Shown here piece after piece: positions 1 to 5,608 of a DNA stretch of 5,608 bases. A program made the translations under genes and the position numbers. The stretch is from an uncultured Eggerthellaceae bacterium (GTDB lineage Bacteria; Actinomycetota; Coriobacteriia; Coriobacteriales; Eggerthellaceae), in the NCBI GenBank assembly GCA_948829205.1, contig CAQLOA010000106.1:1-5608 (forward strand). The letters are read 5' to 3'. Under the pieces are notes generated by a model. The model made no database searches and had not been told where the DNA came from. It saw only the letters and a list, made by a program, of their open reading frames with translations. How positions within the stretch are numbered: the first letter of the stretch is position 1; each line of letters starts with the position of its first letter.

Positions 1-172
1 GAACCGGGAAGAAGTCGTACTGCCACGTGCGGTCGTCGATTTGATCGGGTCCGATCTGCTTCAGCTCGATGCCGAACTTGTCGGGCGGAAGCTGGTTTTC
101 CATCTGGCATGCCACCTCGCAGGTGTGGCAACCCGTGCAGTAGTTGTAGTCGATGAGCAGTCCTTTTGTCAT
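1..172 (-). CDS. 4Fe-4S ferredoxin-type electron-transfer subunit (DmsB-like), N-terminal part
   Basis: Only the first 57 codons are in the window; the gene continues past the left edge. The protein begins MTKGLLIDYNYCTGCHTC and shows a Cys-x2-Cys-x2-Cys-x3-Cys cluster motif at residues 12, 15, 18 and 22. That is the first 4Fe-4S motif of the DmsB/PhsB/NrfC-type iron-sulfur subunits that pair with molybdopterin catalytic subunits. Such subunits usually carry three or four clusters and pass electrons to or from the catalytic subunit; the later clusters would lie outside the window. The ATG at 170-172 is preceded by a GAGGA ribosome site and lies 10 bases after the stop of the molybdopterin gene, so the two are almost certainly one operon and one complex. 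There is no signal peptide, which fits a cytoplasmic enzyme. A membrane anchor or chaperone gene could follow but is not visible. Confidence 0.93.
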   Translation of the reverse strand, partial: MTKGLLIDYNYCTGCHTCEVACQMENQLPPDKFGIELKQIGPDQIDDRTWQYDFFPV

Positions 173-182
173 TTCCTCGTCC

Positions 183-2516
183 CTACCCTTCTACTTTGCT
201 TACGCGGCAAAGACCGGACTTGTACGAGTTGCCAAGGCCAATTTTTCCCGACTTGATGGACAGGCAGTTGTTGATGTTGCTCTCTAACGTCCCGAAGTAG
301 CTGTCATCGCGCTGGCGCTCGGGAAACCACCAGCCATGGTCGGCGGACACGACACCTTCCTTGATGCGTGGCGTGATATGAGCCTTCTGCTTGCAAGACC
401 CGTAGGTGTTTTCGATCAACACCCAATCGCCCTCCGCAATGCCATACCGGGCGGCGTCGGCAGGATGCAGCTTCACCTCTGGATCGGGATGCACGCGCCG
501 CAAGTGCGGAATCTGACGGCCCTCCGAATGGAAAAAGCCCCAGTTGCGTGCGCCAGTGGTCAAAATCAGCGGATACTCCTTGGCAAGCTCAGGCGTGCTG
601 ACGGGGCTCTCGGGAGGCTCTTCGTACGACGCCAGCGATGCCACGCCCATGTACTGCAACGGGACGCAGTCGAACTCGTACTTCATCGTGGTGGTGTTGA
701 AGCCAGGCTTGCCGTCGGCACGCAGGCCTCCGGTCTTGTAGCGGTAGTACTCCACCTCGGGATACACCCAGCCATAGCCGCGGACGGTGGCGTAATCCAT
801 GCCGCTGCCTCCGCGGGCAATGAGGAAGTCGTAGAGCTCCTCGTCCGTCTTGAACGGCACGACGTCTTCGCCACAGAAGCGCTTCCCTACCTCGATGAGC
901 ACGGTCTGGTCTGAACGCGCCTCTCCCGCCGGCTCTACGGCCTTGACGATGGCACCGGTACGATAAGGCTGATGCCCGGAAATGCCGCTTCTCTCAGGGA
1001 AGCAGGTAACGGGAAGGAAGAGGTCGGCGCAAGCGTAGGCCGTAGGCGTCATCCAAATATCGGACACGATGTTGAACTCGCAGGTGTCCTGGACCGCCTT
1101 AAGGATACGCTCGGGAACGGCGCCTTCGTTGGCAAGCACGTTCGTCGCATAGAACCAACAGCACTTGATGGCGTCCTCGCGCCCTTCCTCCATGCCTTCG
1201 AGGATGGCGTCGGAGGCAGGCATGCCCATCGTGTTGAGCCCAGCGTAGCTTTCGTAGGTGATGGCAGGCTTCATGGTCGGGTCTGCAGGAATCCAGTCGA
1301 CGTCGGTCGCGGCCGGAATCCATGGGAAGCCGATGCTGAAGGGCGCGACGCCGGCCACCATGCCGCCCGGATGATCGAACATGCCGGTAAGACCGACCAA
1401 ATCCCAGCACGCCATGCCCGAGTAGAAGCCTTCGGAGGTATGGTCCAGAGCAACGCCCCACTGCAGCGCCCACGACTCTGCTCCGCCAATGGCCCGCGCC
1501 ACGTCGTAGATGAGGTCCACATCGATGTCGCAAATGCCAGCCACGCGCTCCGGCGTCCATTCCTCGACGCCTTCGGCATATTCCTCGAAACCGTAGGTCC
1601 AATTCTCCACGAATTCATGGTCGTAGAGGTCCTCCTCGATAATGACGTGCGCCAACGCAAGAGCAAGGGCCGCGTCAGTTCCAGGACGCACCTGTAAGAA
1701 ATACTCGGAATGCGCAGCGCACCAGGTGAGTTTTGGATCGGCCGTAATCAGCTTGCTTCCGCGCTTCATGCACTCGACGATCCAATGGCCAAGGTTGCCG
1801 TCCGAGTTCGCGACTACGGGGTTATTGCCCCACACGAACACGTAATCGGGCCTGCGCCATTTCGGGTTGTCGTAACGATCGGGGAAGAACTGCGAGTAGT
1901 CGCCCTCGAAGAAGACGCCGCCTTTCAGGTTGGTGCTGAACGTGCGAGGAATGTAACAGCTTTGGCCGGGGAAGAAGCCCATTGCCTGGTTGGGCGTCCC
2001 AAGCATCGCCGCAAGAATGGTCTCGTAGACGATGACGTCACGGCCGGTTCCGCAAACGACGTACACGCTCTCCTTGCCATGCCTGGCCTGGACGTCCTTG
2101 ATGCCCTGCTCGAGCATGTCGTAGGCTTCGTCCCAGCTGATGCGCTCCCACTTGTCCTTGCCGCGGTCCTCGCGGGCACGCTTCATCGGATACAGTTGCC
2201 TGTCCTCATGGTAAAGCGTTTCGGGAAGCGTCAAGCATCGCAGGCAAAGCCGACCCTGGTTGTATGGATCCTCTTCGTCGCCCTCCACCTTGACTACCCT
2301 GCCATCCTTGACGTACATGAGCACGCCGCAGTTGTCGTGACAGCCGGGGGCCGTACGTGCATTGCCGCGCACGACGGTATAGCCGTCCTCCTCCCAAGTG
2401 TAAGATTCGCGCCTATCGGTCGCGTGGTCGTTGTCGGCGATGCTCTGGACCACCCCTACTGACTTGACCGATTTGCCAAGGCCAGAGCTCTCCTCCATGA
2501 CGTCTTTTTCTGACAT
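183..2516 (-). CDS. Molybdopterin-dependent oxidoreductase catalytic subunit, acetylene hydratase / transhydroxylase / catechol dehydroxylase-like
   Basis: A 777-residue protein of the DMSO reductase superfamily, which binds a bis-molybdopterin guanine dinucleotide cofactor. In order it has a hydrophilic extension (1-45), a cluster-binding-type region with Cys59, Cys63, Cys91 and Cys94 followed by the family-typical LYHEDRQLYPMKR stretch, the main molybdopterin body (about 105-600), and a C-terminal dinucleotide-binding domain starting near PELAKEYPLILTTG (about 640-777). The probable metal-ligand segment is GQSCYIPR, with Cys187 (or neighbouring Ser186) as ligand. Segments such as LYDHEFVENW and PELAKEYPLIL closely recall acetylene hydratase. 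That family also borders pyrogallol transhydroxylase and the catechol dehydroxylases of gut Eggerthellaceae. No twin-arginine signal is present, so it should be cytoplasmic. The substrate is unknown. The ATG at 2514-2516 was chosen because a GAGGGG ribosome site sits 4 bases upstream. The frame stays open to 3029, but that extra part lies antisense to the LysR gene and resembles no enzyme domain. The iron-sulfur partner gene follows directly. Confidence 0.93.
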   Translation of the reverse strand: MSEKDVMEESSGLGKSVKSVGVVQSIADNDHATDRRESYTWEEDGYTVVRGNARTAPGCHDNCGVLMYVKDGRVVKVEGDEEDPYNQGRLCLRCLTLPETLYHEDRQLYPMKRAREDRGKDKWERISWDEAYDMLEQGIKDVQARHGKESVYVVCGTGRDVIVYETILAAMLGTPNQAMGFFPGQSCYIPRTFSTNLKGGVFFEGDYSQFFPDRYDNPKWRRPDYVFVWGNNPVVANSDGNLGHWIVECMKRGSKLITADPKLTWCAAHSEYFLQVRPGTDAALALALAHVIIEEDLYDHEFVENWTYGFEEYAEGVEEWTPERVAGICDIDVDLIYDVARAIGGAESWALQWGVALDHTSEGFYSGMACWDLVGLTGMFDHPGGMVAGVAPFSIGFPWIPAATDVDWIPADPTMKPAITYESYAGLNTMGMPASDAILEGMEEGREDAIKCCWFYATNVLANEGAVPERILKAVQDTCEFNIVSDIWMTPTAYACADLFLPVTCFPERSGISGHQPYRTGAIVKAVEPAGEARSDQTVLIEVGKRFCGEDVVPFKTDEELYDFLIARGGSGMDYATVRGYGWVYPEVEYYRYKTGGLRADGKPGFNTTTMKYEFDCVPLQYMGVASLASYEEPPESPVSTPELAKEYPLILTTGARNWGFFHSEGRQIPHLRRVHPDPEVKLHPADAARYGIAEGDWVLIENTYGSCKQKAHITPRIKEGVVSADHGWWFPERQRDDSYFGTLESNINNCLSIKSGKIGLGNSYKSGLCRVSKVEG

Positions 2517-2599
2517 GTGTCCCCTCTCTCTCGTGAAGGTCTCGATACACCAAGTGTCGGCATTGGCCGAGACGAAGTGAAATAGCGTTTCAGCGATTT

Positions 2600-2618
2600 T
2601 TATTCCACCGCGGAATAA
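2600..2618. promoter_or_regulatory. Probable LysR operator: perfect palindrome with T-N11-A core
   Basis: TTATTCC and GGAATAA form perfect 7-base arms around a 5-base spacer. The inner T...A pair is separated by 11 bases, the classic form of a LysR-family recognition site. It sits in the gap between the divergent LysR and molybdopterin genes, 84 bases before the enzyme's start codon and 115 before the regulator's. That fits a site near -65 of the enzyme promoter from which the regulator activates the enzyme and represses itself. No strong -35/-10 pair is visible on either side; a weak TATCGA at 2542-2547 on the minus strand is one -10 candidate for the enzyme, as expected if it depends on an activator. 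Binding is inferred from form and position. Confidence 0.7.
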
Positions 2619-2732
2619 GCGCACGTAGAAAGCCTCCGGCCAGGTGGACGGACCCGGAGCGTTGTGCTGAAATGAAGGCATCCGCTTCGCGGTTACCCAG
2701 CGGAAGGCCACGGTCTCGAGCCAGGAGGCACC

Positions 2733-3641
2733 ATGCGCATAGAGCTGCTGAGGGAATGCGTCGACCTTGCCGTCACGCTCAACTTCACCAAGACGTCCCA
2801 GAACATGTTCGTCGCCCAACCCGCACTGTCGAAGCACGTCAAGGCCGTCGAAAGCAAGCTCGGCTTCGCGCTCTTCCAACGAACCAAACGCTCCGTCAAA
2901 CTCACGAAGGCAGGCGAGGTTTTTCTTCGCGGGGCGCAACAGGTCGTGGCGGATTACGACCGCATGATGGACGATATGCAGGCTTTCCGAAGAAAGACCG
3001 AGGGGTTGCTCCGCGTCGGCTACCTTCAAGGAATGATCGCCCGCGACCTGCCAAAGATCCAGTCGCAGTTCCGCGAAGAGTTCCCCAACATCGGCGTGGA
3101 CTATGTCACTTACGAGTTCAACGACGTCCTGCGGGTGCTAGAGGAGGACAAGGTAGACATCGCAGCCTCGTTCATTCCGCATGCAGTCAGAGACGCGTCG
3201 CACGAGATTGTCCCGTTCTTCGAAGACGAATACCGAGCCGTGGTGAACAACGACGACGCCTTAAGCCGAAAGAAATCGCTGCTGCCCGCCGACCTCAAGG
3301 GCCACACCGTCTCGCTTCCCGCATCGACATTCTTCACGTCGGACAACGAACCCATCATCGAGTACTTGGACCCTGGCAACAACCAGATCGACATCAAGGA
3401 GCAGGTCCGCGACATCAACAGTCTGTTCATACTCGTGGAGGCGAACGACACCGTGGGAATCTCCTTCCTCCATCTGAAGGACTACTACCAGGGCAGCATG
3501 ACCCTGATTCCACTCGAGGGCTTGAACATCAAGACGATGTATGGGGCGATCTGGAAACGCTCGAACGACACCGACGCCATTCGCAGATGGGCGCACATCG
3601 CGCAAGAGGTGCTCGCAGAGCGTCGGAATCAGGCGAGCTAG
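2733..3641 (+). CDS. LysR-type transcriptional regulator
   Basis: A 302-residue protein of normal length for the family. Residues 1-60 form the winged helix-turn-helix; the stretch from NFTKTSQNMFVAQPALSKHV through LGFALFQRTKRSVKLTKAG is a textbook LysR DNA-binding domain. A linker helix spans about 62-89, and the periplasmic-binding-protein-like effector domain runs from about GLLRVGYLQG (91) to the end. The start is secure: AGGAGG at 2723-2728 lies 4 bases before the ATG. The gene is divergent from the molybdopterin operon and shares a 216-base control region containing a T-N11-A palindrome, so it most likely controls that operon in response to its substrate or a related metabolite. The effector cannot be read from the sequence. 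Its 3' end converges on the VanZ/RDD gene with 33 bases between; that gap has a short AGGCC/GGCCT repeat but no T-run, so no clear terminator is seen. Confidence 0.96.
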   Translation: MRIELLRECVDLAVTLNFTKTSQNMFVAQPALSKHVKAVESKLGFALFQRTKRSVKLTKAGEVFLRGAQQVVADYDRMMDDMQAFRRKTEGLLRVGYLQGMIARDLPKIQSQFREEFPNIGVDYVTYEFNDVLRVLEEDKVDIAASFIPHAVRDASHEIVPFFEDEYRAVVNNDDALSRKKSLLPADLKGHTVSLPASTFFTSDNEPIIEYLDPGNNQIDIKEQVRDINSLFILVEANDTVGISFLHLKDYYQGSMTLIPLEGLNIKTMYGAIWKRSNDTDAIRRWAHIAQEVLAERRNQAS

Positions 3642-3674
3642 GCCTGCCGCCTTCGCGCGGTCCCGTCCAAGGCC

Positions 3675-4694
3675 TTAGGGCACCTGGTCATAGGGCATGC
3701 ATCTCTTCGCCAGGTAGAAAATGCCCAGCACGGGAACCATGACGAACGGAATCACGAACGTGGCCGCGATGGTGAGAATGCGCAACGCGTAGAAGAGCAC
3801 GCGATTGCCGAGCGTCCTCCCGTGCGACTCGAACGTCATGCGCACGAACATGCCGCCGGGCGTCGAGCCCCCGTGTCGCCAAGGGACGACGACCTCCGCA
3901 ACAGCGAACGCGGCAAGCCCCAGCGCCAGCGCGCATACCACCATCGTCTGCCCCTGGTTGAGCCCGGGGAGGCAGAACGGCTGTGACGCGATAAGCTCGC
4001 ATGCGAGGTCGACGACCAGCCACGGCATGATGGCCGCCACCTGAACCAGCGTGATGTCGATCCAGAACGCGACGCACCGTCGGACGAAGCCCGGGCGCGT
4101 GCAGACCGCCGGGCGGCTGGTTTCGTCCGCATCCGGACCGCCCAGCGCATGGGCACACAGCCACCCGAGCACGCCGCCCAACGTGTTGCAGATCAGGTCA
4201 TCCACGTCGCAGCATCGATACGCGTGCGGATACACGCCGAACAGCCCCGTAAGCTGCGCCGTCTCGATGAGCAGCGACACCACGAACGCAAAGACCACCG
4301 CTGTGACGAAGCGCATGCGCAGAAGCCTTCCGCAGATGAAGCCCAGCGGCAGGAAGAACACGACGTTGAACGCCAGCTGGAAGACGGCACGCAGGCCGTC
4401 CTTGGCAATGTCGCCCACGAAGCCGAACGGATTCCACTGCGGCGGCACGCCATAGGTGATGCCCGGACCCGCATCGCCGCCGGGCAGTGGGTACAGCGTG
4501 AAACAGACGATGCCGAGGGCATAGAGAACCGCCAAATACGTGGCCGCGACGCCCGTGGCCTTCAGCCGCCCGTCCCTGTGATAGAGATAGGCAAGGATAG
4601 GCAACGTCAGCGCGACGGCGAAGAGCGGCCACATGAAGAGCGCCACCCTGAAATTGTCGCTGTAGTTCGTCAGGAAGTTCCGGACTGCCTCCAC
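3675..4694 (-). CDS. Membrane protein with fused VanZ-like and RDD domains
   Basis: About 339 residues, strongly hydrophobic. The N-terminal half is a VanZ-like domain: a helix near 18-37, one near 48-68 leading into CFTLYPLPGG, then WNPF (87-90), NVVFFLPLGF (110-119), an ETAQ motif (144-147), and the conserved R160...DVDDLICNTLGG block (163-174). The C-terminal half, from about 198, is an RDD domain: RPGFVRRCVAFWIDI, with Arg and Asp in its first helix, then the GGSTPGGMFVRM loop and two more helices. VanZ-like proteins are linked to low-level teicoplanin resistance in enterococci, but most family members have no known role; RDD proteins are membrane proteins of mostly unknown or proposed transport function. 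The start is uncertain: GTG at 4692-4694 and GTG at 4701-4703 both lie near AAGGAG at 4707-4712. A longer reading up to 4832 would begin inside the tRNA terminator and is unlikely. A weak promoter candidate is TATTCT at 4733-4738. It is probably transcribed alone. Confidence 0.88.
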   Translation of the reverse strand: MEAVRNFLTNYSDNFRVALFMWPLFAVALTLPILAYLYHRDGRLKATGVAATYLAVLYALGIVCFTLYPLPGGDAGPGITYGVPPQWNPFGFVGDIAKDGLRAVFQLAFNVVFFLPLGFICGRLLRMRFVTAVVFAFVVSLLIETAQLTGLFGVYPHAYRCCDVDDLICNTLGGVLGWLCAHALGGPDADETSRPAVCTRPGFVRRCVAFWIDITLVQVAAIMPWLVVDLACELIASQPFCLPGLNQGQTMVVCALALGLAAFAVAEVVVPWRHGGSTPGGMFVRMTFESHGRTLGNRVLFYALRILTIAATFVIPFVMVPVLGIFYLAKRCMPYDQVP

Positions 4695-4797
4695 TGCATG
4701 CACCTTCTCCTTGCCGCTCGCGAAACGCTCACAGAATAGCGTGCGGGAACCAGAGGTGCAGCATCTGTGACAACAATGTAAGCGCCTGGAGGACATG

Positions 4798-4826
4798 AAA
4801 AAGGCCAGACGCAACAGCGTCCGGCC
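4798..4826 (-). terminator. Rho-independent terminator of the tRNA-Thr gene
   Basis: GGCCAGACGC (4803-4812) pairs with GCGTCCGGCC (4817-4826) around a 4-base loop, with one A-C mismatch in a 10-position stem; on the minus strand it is followed by five Ts (4798-4802). It begins 12 bases after the tRNA 3' end, so it ends the tRNA transcript and separates it from the VanZ/RDD gene. Confidence 0.88.
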
Positions 4827-4837
4827 TGGCAATTCAA

Positions 4838-4913
4838 TGGAGCCGATGAGCGGACTCGAACCGCTGACCTACGCATTACGAGTGCGTTGCTCTACCAACT
4901 GAGCCACATCGGC
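4838..4913 (-). tRNA. tRNA-Thr, anticodon CGU (reads ACG)
   Basis: A complete 76-base cloverleaf including an encoded CCA end. The acceptor arms GCCGATG and CATCGGC pair perfectly. The D arm is GCTC/GAGC. The anticodon stem ACGCA/TGCGT encloses the loop CTCGTAA, giving anticodon CGU (plus-strand bases 4878-4880). The T arm is AGCGG/CCGCT with loop TTCGAGT. Base 73 is U, unlike the A of Escherichia coli tRNA-Thr. No flanking att-like repeat or integrase was seen, so nothing suggests use as an integration site here. Confidence 0.98.
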
Positions 4914-4922
4914 GCACGTGCA

Positions 4923-4949
4923 AGTATACCCGAATAAGCCAGCGTGCAA
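4923..4949 (-). promoter_or_regulatory. Promoter of tRNA-Thr
   Basis: The minus strand has a -10 box TATACT (4923-4928; 5 of 6 consensus bases). A possible -35 TTGCAC (4944-4949) lies 15 bases upstream; the alternative TCTTGC gives 17-base spacing but a poorer match. The -10 ends only 9 bases before the mature tRNA 5' end, which implies a leader of just a few bases. The -10 is convincing; the -35 is not settled. Confidence 0.7.
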
Positions 4950-4997
4950 GAAAATTCCATTGACGCAATCTGGCGAGTGCGATGCCGCGCGGCTGCC

Positions 4998-5060
4998 CTG
5001 CCGCGCCCGTCGGCCCCCCTGCCGCACCCGTCGGCCCCCCTGCCGCGCCTGCCGGCCACA
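4998..5060. repeat. 21-base GC-rich tandem repeat with G-quadruplex motif on the minus strand
   Basis: Units at 4998-5018 and 5019-5039 differ at one base; each begins CTGCCGC and ends GTCGGCCCCC. A third, diverged unit covers 5040-5060, and a fragment of a fourth follows. The block lies between the stop of the four-helix membrane protein gene and the tRNA-Thr promoter. On the minus strand the runs GGGGGG, GGG, GGGGGG, GGG and GGG (5040 down to 4996) are separated by 5- or 7-base loops, which meets the usual G-quadruplex pattern. A minus-strand frame through it would give collagen-like Gly-Pro-Thr-Gly-Ala repeats, but it has no gene support. Confidence 0.8.
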
Positions 5061-5084
5061 GCTGCCGCGCGGCCGCACTTCTTC

Positions 5085-5608
5085 CTACTCGGCCTTCCCG
5101 AAGGCCTTGATCAGCATTGCCGCAATGCCGCACAGCAGGCCACCGATCGGCAAGGGCAGCCAGAAGAACGCGATCATGCCCGATGCGTAGTCCTCTACCG
5201 TTCCGGTAGCCATCGGCCAGAACAGCATCAACAACGCGATGGCGGTCGCCAAGATCATGATGGTGCCGCAAACTGCACCGACCTTCTGGTCGACCTTCTT
5301 CGCCCCGAGCATCTCCTGCTTGACCTCGTTGGGAACCTTCGCGGACTCGATGTCGGAGACTTCCATGTATTCGATCGCCTTTGCGTTGTATTCCGCGATG
5401 TTCGTGCGTCCCAGCGTCATGGCCCCGTGCACGATGAGGAACACGCCCACCGCGATGCACAACATCATGGCCGTGACGCCCACCAGGCTGCCCTCGACGG
5501 TTTCACCGAACAGGACAACCGCGCATATGCCCAGGAATATGATTCCGATTCCGCCCACAAGTTGATAGGCGAACAACGAACGGGCTTTCGCCCTGTCCTC
5601 GGAGGTGT
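5085..5608 (-). CDS. Four-helix membrane protein of unknown function, C-terminal part
   Basis: The last 173 codons are visible; the frame is open to the right edge. A TTG at 5574-5576 could serve as start, but no ribosome site precedes it and the frame continues upstream as TSEDRAKARSLFAYQL, so the true start probably lies outside. Four membrane helices are clear: about visible residues 13-33, 41-64, 110-130 and 141-166. A charged loop of about 45 residues between helices 2 and 3 includes EYMEVSDIESAKVPNEVKQE. The family is not recognised. The last two helices, around the phrase FFWLPLPIGGLLCGI, recall the membrane tail of some XRE-type helix-turn-helix regulators in Gram-positive bacteria, so this may be the tail of such a protein. 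That is a guess that only the missing N-terminus can settle. Its transcript would run into the GC-rich repeat before the tRNA gene. Confidence 0.82.
   Translation of the reverse strand, partial: TSEDRAKARSLFAYQLVGGIGIIFLGICAVVLFGETVEGSLVGVTAMMLCIAVGVFLIVHGAMTLGRTNIAEYNAKAIEYMEVSDIESAKVPNEVKQEMLGAKKVDQKVGAVCGTIMILATAIALLMLFWPMATGTVEDYASGMIAFFWLPLPIGGLLCGIAAMLIKAFGKAE

Noticed and set aside
972..1697. Plus-strand frame of 241 codons inside the molybdopterin gene
   Set aside because: Antisense shadow of a well-supported gene with no recognisable domain or convincing ribosome site.
2633..2660. CTCCGG/CCGGAG inverted repeat upstream of the LysR gene
   Set aside because: Six-base GC arms with a long spacer; expected by chance at this base composition.
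2517..3029. N-terminal extension of about 171 residues on the molybdopterin gene
   Set aside because: It lies antisense to the LysR gene and across the operator, shows no family domain, and a good ribosome site supports the start at 2516.
2672..3742. Long plus-strand frame overlapping the LysR gene
   Set aside because: Arg/Pro/Gly-rich shadow frame typical of GC-rich coding DNA, with no domain sense; the overlapping LysR frame is clear.
4695..4832. Longer VanZ/RDD start, including a Cys-rich leader
   Set aside because: The longest form starts inside the tRNA terminator stem; the ATG at 4794-4796 abuts its T-run and has no ribosome site.
5091..5106. GGCCTT-CCCG-AAGGCC hairpin at the 3' end of the membrane protein gene as a terminator
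   Set aside because: It lies inside the coding end, has a short stem and no following T-run; it is explained by the codons for Lys-Ala-Phe-Gly-Lys-Ala.
4876..5460. Collagen-like minus-strand protein with Gly-Pro-Thr-Gly-Ala repeats
   Set aside because: It overlaps the four-helix membrane gene in another frame and runs through the tRNA; it is a by-product of the GC-rich repeat.

Overview
The window is high-GC bacterial DNA with five protein genes (two cut by the window ends) and one tRNA gene. Gene content points to an anaerobe of the class Coriobacteriia, most likely an Eggerthella, Gordonibacter or Slackia relative: a molybdopterin enzyme with a 4Fe-4S partner and a divergent LysR regulator, and a tRNA-Thr with U rather than A before its CCA end. 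This taxonomic call is inference from content and style, not from a database match.

Left part (1-3641): a two-subunit redox or lyase-type enzyme with its likely regulator. On the minus strand, a 777-residue molybdopterin catalytic subunit (183-2516) is followed 10 bases later by the N-terminus of a ferredoxin-like 4Fe-4S subunit (1-172, running off the window). On the plus strand, reading away from them, lies a LysR-type regulator (2733-3641). The 216-base gap between them holds a perfect 19-base palindrome with the T-N11-A form of a LysR operator. The catalytic subunit has no Tat signal and resembles the acetylene hydratase / pyrogallol transhydroxylase / gut catechol dehydroxylase side of the DMSO reductase superfamily. 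Its first-cluster cysteine pattern is altered. The simplest reading is a LysR-controlled cytoplasmic enzyme for a small, possibly aromatic, molecule; the substrate cannot be read from the sequence.

Middle (3642-4797): a minus-strand membrane protein that joins a VanZ-like domain to an RDD domain, convergent with the LysR gene and 33 bases from it.

Right part (4798-5608): tRNA-Thr(CGU) on the minus strand, with its own promoter and its own hairpin-plus-T-run terminator. Upstream of it lie a 21-base GC-rich tandem repeat that also forms a G-quadruplex motif on the minus strand, and a four-helix membrane protein gene that enters from beyond the window's right edge.

Nothing here is a mobile element, CRISPR array or defence system. 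The most interesting item is the molybdopterin enzyme and its switch.
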